Shown one piece after another: positions 45,201 to 54,500 of a DNA stretch of 64,000 bases (its first letter is position 1; the number at the start of each line of letters is the position of its first letter). Location of the stretch: contig NC_134907.1 in assembly GCF_041734735.1 (NCBI RefSeq), positions 277,429 to 341,428 on the forward strand. Reading direction: 5' to 3'. The notes beneath the pieces are model-generated. The model did no database searches, was not told the origin of the DNA, and saw only the letters and a list, made by a program, of their open reading frames with translations. The stretch is from Babylonia areolata (lineage: Eukaryota; Mollusca; Gastropoda; Neogastropoda; Buccinidae). Position numbers and translations under genes: made by a program.

Positions 45201-48200
45201 CAATATTATGAAAACATGCATTGTAAAGAAATAACAAAAAATACACCATGCAACAAATTTAATTGAAATTGATATAAATATAGCATTGAACGTTTTCAAT
45301 TATTGTTTGAGACAACAAGCAGACTGCATGAAAAAGAAAATTTACATTAATCGTAAAAGATCAGAAGAATGGTATGATCAAGAGTGTAGAATAGCGAAAC
45401 GTAATGTCAGAAGGCTTTTCAGAGTGGCCAGAAGAACGAAAAAGAAGGAAGATAATGATAGTTTTTGTAGTGCTAGAAGCGAATACAAAAAAATGTTGAG
45501 GAAGAAGAAAAAAAGAATTTAATGATATTCTAATAGATAAGTTGATCCAGTCAATTAAGGACCAGAAAGAATTCTGGAACAACATGAACAAATTATGTAA
45601 CAAAAAGAAATCTCAATCTAACAATATTTCTGTACATGATTGGTTTAGTCATTTTAAGAATGTTCTTGAGAAACACACTAGTGGCAATGACAACGATGTC
45701 TCTACTGACACGAATGATTGTTCCAATGTTTTTGATGATAGTGTTGATATTGTTAATGGTGATGGTAATGAATATGACAATAATGATTATGATTCTGAAG
45801 ATGCATTGTTAAACCGTCCAGTTTCAAAAGAGGAAGTCCAGTTTGCAATCAGGAAGTTAAAGTGTGGAAAAGCACCAGGACCAGATGGTATTATTGGGGA
45901 ATTATTTAAGAATGCTGAGACTGATGTGTTTGATTTTTTTGTGCATTATTTCAATAAGTTGTTTGATACAGGTCAGTACCCTGACAACTGGAAAGAATCC
46001 ATCATTATACCATTCTTCAAAAAAGGCAATGTTAATGATCCTAATAACTACAGAGGTATTTCCTTGTCAGATATTAGCAGTAAAATGTACAGTTCTATTA
46101 TCAATTCAAGATTGCAAGAATGGGTCAACTTCAACAACATTACTGGTGAATTCCAAGCTGGTTTCAAACAAAATTATTCCACAGTTGATCACATGTTTAC
46201 GTTATTAGCAATGATTCAGAAACAGTTTTCGTTTAATAGGAAATTATATGTGGCTTTTATTGATTTTGAGAAGGCATTTGATACAATTTCTAGAAAACTA
46301 TTATGGCCAATTTTGTTAAAACGCAACATTAAAGGTAAAATATTTCGTTGTATTAAAAGTATGTATGAAGTTGTGCAAGCAAGAGTCCGTTGTGGTACTC
46401 AGTTCACAGGTCATATTGATTGTTTGAATGGTGTTAAACAAGGTGATGTCTGTAGTCCCATTCTTTTCTCCTTGTTTATAAATGAACTTGCTTTAGATAT
46501 TATTAATGGGGGAAGACATGGTGCTAATTTAAATTTTGATTTCATTGAATTGTTTATTTTATTGTTTGCTGACAATACCATTCTACTATCAGAAACTGTT
46601 ATTGGGCTGCAAACACAACTGAACAACCTTTATATGGCTGCATCCAAATTACAACTTGAAGTAAATATGGGTGAAAGTAGTATTATGGTTTTTAGAAAAG
46701 GGTTGGTGTTTTTTGGGGTTTTTTTTTTAGCAAGTGTCGAGAGATGGTTCTATTATAATACAGAAATGAAAATTGTGAATTCATATAGATATCTGGGGGT
46801 AGTGTTTTCCACAAGACTTAGTTTTAGGTATTCATGTGAAGAATTAGCTAATAAAGCAAAACGAGCTGCTGTTTCTATCCTCTGCAAATTGCATAAATTC
46901 AATAATTATTCATTTAAGTTGTTCTTAAAGTTATTTGATTCACAGATTCAACCAATGATGCTTTATGGTGCAGAGATATGGGGTTTAGATCAATCTTCTG
47001 TGGTAATAGAAAGTGTTCAGTTGTTTATGTTGAAAAAATACCTTGGAGTCAATATTATAACACTGAATGATTTAATCTATGGCGAATCGGGTCGTTTTCC
47101 TTTGACTATTAACTCTGCTGTTTGCTCTGTTCGATACTGGTTGAAACTGACACAAACGGAAGAATATAGATTACCATTCAAGGCATATAAAATGCTGTTA
47201 AATCTGGCCAACAGGGGAAAAACAAACTGGGCGTCAAAAGTTCGAGATTTATTGAATATAAATGGCTTTTATTACGCATGGGATAATCAAGGAGTAGGCT
47301 GTGCATATTCTTTTTTAAGGGAGTTTAAGCAAAGACTGGTTGATAATAGGTGGCAGAACTGGGACTCTCACATGCACAACAGCAACAGATTCATACATTA
47401 TAGAAAATTTAAGACATCATGTGAAGTTGAATTATACTTATCAATGGAGTTGAATAGATATGTAAGGTATATATTGACAAGATTCAGGTTTGGTTTATCC
47501 AATTTATTTGTACATCAATCAAGATATAAAGAAATCGACAAATGTGAAATGCAGTGTCCCCTGTGTATTTTGTTCTGTGTTGCCCTGCCCTTAATGATTT
47601 GAGACAGTCTTATTCCGTCGAAATATTTGAATGACCCCAGTGATTTTAGACTAACGTTGTTACTGGCCTCAAAAAAAGAACAAAATATAAGAAATTTAGC
47701 TTCATGTCTTTATAAAGCATTTAATCGAAGGGAGATTGTATTGTCATAACACTATATTTTCAGTTGACAGTTTTTGATTATAATAGGCCTGTGAAGTACA
47801 TATTTGAATATTCATACATTCATTTCTTAATTAGCTAGACATGTGGCTCAGTAGATACTGATGTGTCTTATTTGCTGTTGTTTGTTTGTTTCTTTTTATG
47901 TGGGATATTGTGTCATCTATAGTATGCTTTTCAAAACGTGATTCATGTTCACACCCCTTCAAATGGGGCTTTGGCCTTATTGAATAAAATTCTGTTCTTT
48001 TCTGTTCTGTTCTGTCTCTGTCTATATGTCTGATTATCTGTGATTCTGTCTGCTTTTCTCTTCATATGTGTGATTTTCTGACTGTTTGTCTGCCAGTCTG
48101 TCTGCCTGTCTCTCTGTATGTGTGATTATCTGTCTCTCTGGCTGGCTGTCTGTCTGTCTACATGTGGGATTTTCTATGTCATTATGTGCGCTTGTCTGTC

Positions 48201-48449
48201 TTTGAGTGCGATTGTCTGTCTGTCTCTCTGCCTGTCTCTCTATATGTGTGATTGTCTGTCTCTCCGTCTGTCTGCCTATATACTTTTCTCTATATGTGTG
48301 ATTGTCTCTCTGTCTCTTTGTTTGCTTGTCTCTCTAGGTGATTCTGCTTCTCTGTCTGTCTGTATGTGTATTTCTGTTTCTGTCTCTGTTTGCCCGTGTA
48401 TGTCTGTTTCTGTCTGTCTCTTTTCCTTTCTGTGTGTACGTCTGTTTCC

Positions 48450-48507
<58 letters not shown>

Positions 48508-51500
48508 GGTAGTAGTAGGCCTCCTTCGGTCATGGCTGACCATGTATATCCGACCTAATGTCTAATTGGACTGTCTGCTGGGACCAAACAGCGTCGCCTG
48601 TGACTGTAGAGACAGATGCGAAAGAGACAGTCTCTGTCGCAGCGGTCACATGTGTAAGCTGGTGCTGGTCTGTTGGATATAAGCCTGGGCAATGTAATAT
48701 GGAAGATATGGAATATATATATAGGGCAACATGTCCTCCAGGTTATGAAAGTTGTCTCCGGAATTCATATCCCGCATAATGTGTTCTCTAATGGTGTTTT
48801 GTAGATTGTAAGATGTATAGAATTTGGCATCTTGCATTGCACAGTAGATTGAAGTATGTCTTTGTGAAGTAATTGCAGTGCAGGCAGAGAAAAAGTGGAT
48901 TCTTTTGTTTTTATTGCTGATGATGAAGTCTCCCGTTGGTCCGACGGATGAGTCGGCAGGCAGGCTTATCTGTTGGTGTGTGTCCTCACATGGGAGAAGA
49001 GGCTGATTCTGGATGTGCAGCAGGTGTTGCAAGGGAAAACGTCTCCAGAAGTTGAGCCCTGCTTCCTTCGCTCACGCTTCTCCTTAATGGCCAGCGTTTT
49101 CTTGTTTTCAAACGTCTTTATGCCACGAGAGCACAGCATTCTCCAGAGAGAGCGGTCTAGGGCATCAGTTTCCCAGGAAGCGATGTCTATGTCACAGGCT
49201 TTGAGGTTTGTCTTCAAGGTGTCCTTGAAGCACTTGCAGGGTCTTCCAAGTTCACGGTGGCCTTCCTTCAGCTGGCCATATGAAAGCATCTTCGGGATCC
49301 TGCTGTCTGTCATGTGGACAACGTGTCCTGTCCAGCGTAACTGGCACTGGGTCAACAGGCTTTCTGTGCTGGGCAGGCCGCTCCTCTCTAGGACGTGAAG
49401 GTTGGAGACCCTGTCTTGCCACTTTATGCCGAGGATCTTTCGTAGGCATCTCTGGTGAAACTGCTCAGGTTGTTGAATATGACGGCGATACGTCGTCCAT
49501 GTTTCACAGCAGTACAACAACGTGGTCAGCACAACAGCTCTGTAGGTTTTGATTTTGGTGCTGAGCCTGATGCCTTTGTTTTTCCACAGCCTGTTTTTGA
49601 GTCTGCAAAAGGCGGAGCTGGCCTTGGCGATGCACAGCATCACTTCTGCATCAAGGGCTCCGTTGCTGCATAGGGTGGTGCTCAGGTAACAAAACTTGTC
49701 GACTGACTTGATCTCTGTGTCAACGATCTTAATTGCAGGTGGGGGGGGGGGGGGGGGGGGGGGAGGCACTGGCGTTCTGTGAGCTAGCTGGTTGATACAT
49801 GGACTCGGTCTTGCTGAGGCTGATGGTGAGTCCAAAGCGCCTGCAGGAGGTTGAGAACCTGTCTATAACGAACTGCATGTCCTCATGGGTGTGTGCAGCA
49901 AGCGCATAGTCATCAACGAACAGGAACTCTCTCAACAGTGCCTCAAACACCCTGGACCTGGCGTGGAGTTGCCGCAAGTTGAAAAGTTTGCCATCTGTGC
50001 GAAACTGAATGTAGATGCACCGGTCACAGTCTTGGAAGGCGTCAATCAGCATGGCAGAGAAGAGAATGGTGAACAGTGTGAGTGCCAAGACGCAGCCCTG
50101 CTTCACTCCATTTACCACAGGGAGCGGATCCGACATGTCAGTATTTTCCTGTACTCTCACCTGCATGCCTGGATGCAGCTGGATTAGGCTGTCTGGGCAG
50201 CTGAACTTTAGGAGGATCTTCCGCAGAGCACAAAGACCATGTGGGGCATTTCTCTTGCATCTGGTGTACGGCAAACACCATGTCACATGTTCCCCAGCCT
50301 GAGCGGAAGCGACACTGTCAGAGACATGGTCAACCAGTCTGTTCAGTATGATGCGTGCAAAGATCTTGCCGGCGATGCAGAGGAGAGAGATTCCACGGTG
50401 GTTATCACAGGATGTTTTGTCTCCCTTCCATTTGTAAATGTGGACAATTGAAGCAACCTTGAAATCCTGGGGGACCTCCCCTCTCTCCCAGAAAAACTGG
50501 AACAGGGCGGTCAGCTTGTCTATCAGCACCTCGCCTCCATACTTGTAGATGTCAGCCTGGATTCCATCCGCTCCTGGTGCTTTTCCTGACGTTGTCAGCT
50601 TCAGGGCCTTCCTGGTCTCGGCCTTGGTGGGAGGGGCAGGTAGCGATTCATTGACTGGTAGCTGTGGGAGGGCTGCAATTGCCTCGTCAGATAGGGACGA
50701 GTCCCTGTTAAGGAGGGTGTTGAAGTGCTCTGCCCAGTGGGCAAGGATGTCTTTCTTGTCTGTCAGGAGGGTGGTCTGGTCCAAGACTCAGACAGGTGTT
50801 GATCCTGTGACTCTCGGCCCATACACAGCTCGGAGACCATCATGGAAGGTCATCATGTGAGCATCAGCAGCAGACTGAAGCTCTTCGGACGTTCTCTCCC
50901 ACCAGGTGTTCATCTCACGCAGCCTCTTCTGTGCGAGTTGCTTGGTTTGGAAGAACTGGTTCTTCTTCCTCTGGCAATCTTTATCGGAAATGTGATCCTG
51001 ATGCCGATATGCAGTGTGTTCAGGAGCTTGGAGATTCCAGAGTCGTTCTCATCAAACCAGTCTTTGTGGCTTCTCTGTACAAAGCCGAGTGTGTCAGCTG
51101 CTGCTGTGTACACAGCATCTCTAAAGGTGCTCTAAACCTCTTCTACATCAGTCGATGAAGAAATTTCTTGGAGAGCTACTTGGATTTGCTGCTGCAGCAC
51201 GTCCTGGGTGATAGGGAGGCGGTGGATGTTCAGCTTCCTAGGGGGTTTCTGCCTGGCTGGTTGGAGCTTGCGTGCAAGTCTGATGTTCATCTTGCTGTGT
51301 ACTAGGCGATGGTCCAGCCAACAGACTGCTCCTCTCATGCAGCGTGTAATGGAAACAATACATCTGTCCCTCTGCCAGACAATCACATAGTCCAGCATGT
51401 GCCACTGCTTGGAGCGGGGGTGTATCCATGTGTTCTTGTACTTGTCCACTTGTTGGAAGAGGGTGTTGGTGATGGTCAGTCCATGCTGCGTGCAGAGTGA

Positions 51501-54500
51501 GAGCAAAAACAGTCTGTTAGAGCTGTACTTGCCAGTGCCATGCTGTCCTAGGACTTTTGGCCACGCTGACGCAGGCATTGAAATCCCCAAGGATGATCAG
51601 CCTGTTTATTCGGTCTACCTCTGAAATGGTGTGGCTGAGCTCCTTGTAGAAAGCTTCTTTGATGTCATCAGGGTTGGTCATCATCGGGGCATAGCAGCTG
51701 ATGACTGTGGCGAAGCGATCCTTGGACAGCTTCAGACGCAGGGTCATCAGCCTGTCGTTTATCCCACGTGGAAGGCTGTCAAGCTGTCATGCAAGTTTGG
51801 TTCGTATGGCAAAGCCCATGTCTGAGGTTTTTGGGGTGCCATCTGGCTTCCCAGTGCAGTAGAAGGTGTAGCCCCCTCCAACTTCCTCCAGCTTGGTTTC
51901 ACCCGCAAACCTGGTTTCGCTCAGGGCAGCTATGTCCACCTGGTAGCGATCAAGCATTCTAGCAATGAGCGCTGTGTGCCTTTCTGGTCTGACGTCTCTG
52001 TCTAAGAGGGTGCGAACATTCCAGGCACCCAGAGTCAGGGCATGACTCCTGGTTCTTTTCTTCTGTTGTTTTTGACCGCTAGTGTTTGATGTTTGGGGAT
52101 CTTTTTATCTCCCCTTCCCCATGTGGGGAGAGCAGTGCTGTCTCTAAAAATTGCTGCTCTGACACTGTGGGAGGATACGGGCGCCGCATCTGCCCCAGTC
52201 TATGGTGGACGACCATCACCCCACAGCCGCCTGCATGCAGAGTCGTGACTAGGAACAGCCAGCAGCATCCTCTGCCTGTCCCCGTTACCACTTCTCCATC
52301 GCCGCAGGGCTTGGGAAAGCTTGGTGTTGAAGGGCTAGCTCGTCGTTCCGACATTAGCCTGGTTGCCTGACCAGTACAGGTGACTTTTATTTTTAGTGAG
52401 GAGGAGTTGTGCAGTCCTTCCCCACTCTCTCGCCTACCAACGCTCACAGTCCCACAGGTGCAGATACTGCCACGCGTAGAACGGCCTGGGCAGGTGCAGG
52501 TTTTTTCTTCAGAGTTCTGTCTCCTAGGAGGACTTCCAGCCAAGGATAAGAGCTCCCCCTGCCCTTTGGTCATCCTCTTCCGCCTTCACAGCCGTTGGGA
52601 AAGGTTTCCTCCTCCGTCTGGTCCGTCGTTGGGAGACTTCCCATGCGGCAGGTAGTACTGGGTTACATGGTACCAGTAGCAAGGGCTATGCCCCTGACCT
52701 GATCCTTTTATTGTTACTTTTTTTTTTTATATAGCTTGCATGGAAGATCCCGAAGTTTTACATCTGGCATCACAAGTGGGTCATTTTCTTCACTTAATCG
52801 CACTGTTCAGCGTGCATGAGCATGACCTTAGTGTCAAAGCTGCTCTGCTTTCATTTCAGCAGAAGGATCTCGCGATTTTTACCGAGACCGTAAGACTTTC
52901 TCACGCTCCCCACGCTTTCTCACACAATGTGGGGGCGCCCCCGCCTCCCCATGCTTTCTCGCAATTGAGAGAAAACGTTGGAGGGGAACGACCACACTTT
53001 CTCGCAATTCCACGCTTTCTCGTAAAGTTAGAGAAAACATATGGGCGTCGGGAAATGAATGATGAGCACCCAATGGCAGCCGTCAGTTGGCTCTACCCAG
53101 GTAGGTGGCATCCTCTTGTGCAAATGACCCCGTGTTTGTAAAGTGCTTACAGCTTTGTCTCCGAACGAGAGCACGCCCTATATGAGTGTCCATATCATTC
53201 GTATCATTCGTTCGTATATCTGTTTGTTGCAGATTACAGTGGATGGCAGCTGCTTCATTATTATAAAACAGTCTTCCCATAAAACAAAACGTAAAGCAGA
53301 ACAGGAGTGTGAGAGACAAGGCGCCACACTGGCCAGTTTTGATTCCTTCAGGCAGTGGGACAGCCTCGTGTCAACCCTTCAAGACATGGGTCACATTTAC
53401 TGTAAACTGTGGATTGACATGCACAGTGTCAGGAGCACCATGAAGATGTCAGAAGATACCTACATGAAGAACATGTAAGCTGTTTTTTTGCTGAAGCATG
53501 TGTGCACTCTGTAATATTTTCCCTCCTATCATTCGATGGGGGAAATAAACCACAAAGATAAATTGGTGTGTTACCGTAAGGCAGTGGACAAGCATCACTG
53601 GCTGTCTACCGAAGAGCCAGACAGAGAGACCCCCACCCCCACCACCACCCCCCACCCCCCACCCCCACACACACACGGAGTTTCGTTACATGGACTCATG
53701 TTGTGTGTAAATACATACATGTTCCAAAGTTGAATGGTCCAAATCAATGACGATGTCCTCTCTCCGGGTAGAGAAGTATGTTGTGACAAACGTAAAATAC
53801 AATACAATAAATTGAGGAGAAGGAGGAAGAGAATAACGACAATGTTTTGTCCTGTTTCGTTTGTATTTCGTTTTTGCTTTGTTACTGTGCTGCTGTTGGT
53901 GCTATTACTGTTCATCCCAACACGATGGTCATGACATCAAGTTTTGGGTTGATGTCATGATAGCGTGTTTTTTTCTTGTGAAGGGAAGATTTATTGTACA
54001 ATTTGACTATGTCACTGAAGTTTGATATGAACTGGAATTATCGAGAAAGGCTTGCAATGCACGTGGTTTAGGTGCCAAAGAGAAACTGAGTACATGAATT
54101 GATGTATTTGGAAGAACACCAAAATATTGTCATTCCCCTCTGGACGTACGGTAGTTCAGGTCACACAAGTGACCTGGGGTGGGGTGCATGAGCGACCTCA
54201 GCAGTGCTAAGTTTGCTTATCGTTAAGAATGTTCCCAACTCCACGGTAAATTCCACATACTTAGGAACTTCTTTACTCTGAGCAAACAGCACTGCAAAGA
54301 TTGCCTCATGCTGCCCTGGTGGATAGACAGACCTTGGTGTCTGAAGTGTCGGGGGACACTTGATGTTCTTAGAGAATGCAAATCCCGGATCTTGGGACTG
54401 TCGAGCTTTAGGAAATCCGATGTTGAAGTGATCGTAAATTTAGTGTTCTCCTCGGATTTGATAATGTTAAATTCGTTGTAATCGTTTCTTCTTAATTTTC

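Larger units (their letters stand above)
42895..48010 (+). mobile_element. Two-ORF LINE with a 2A-peptide leader, right arm only
   Basis: About 5.1 kb inserted in intron 2, 30 bp after exon 2. Parts: 5' UTR, leader frame with a 2A-like motif, ORF1 (43,206-43,988), ORF2 endonuclease (from 44,013) and reverse transcriptase (45,542-47,602), then a 3' UTR with an ACCCC/GGGG hairpin and a GAATAAAATTCTGTTC tail of TTCTG repeats. The left arm has the empty TC-rich site. The copy is broken by several stops and shifts, and its catalytic sites are changed. The clade is not settled; the ORF1 and 2A combination fits APE-type LINEs of the CR1/L2/I/Tx1 groups. Confidence 0.88.
32338..54341. repeat. Right arm of the large inverted duplication
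   Basis: This is the reverse-complement partner of 1-14,876. It is about 7 kb longer because of insertions absent from the left arm: about 35,918-36,300, 37,511-40,370, 40,691-40,950 and 42,895-48,010. The inner edge is a TG-repeat tract at 32,340-32,402. The partner of the left window edge is at 54,341, and the true outer end cannot be seen. Similarity is co-linear through introns, exons and old transposons, so the duplication was of genomic DNA and not of processed RNA. Confidence 0.95.

Noticed and set aside
48700-48780. ATCPPGYESC, resembling a cysteine-rich exon
   Set aside because: It is the antisense of sequence beside a LINE 3' end, and its left twin lacks the frame.
49280-49552. Plus-strand frames across 48.9-52.7 kb
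   Set aside because: Antisense shadows of the right-arm LINE, whose minus-strand RT and endonuclease motifs are clear.
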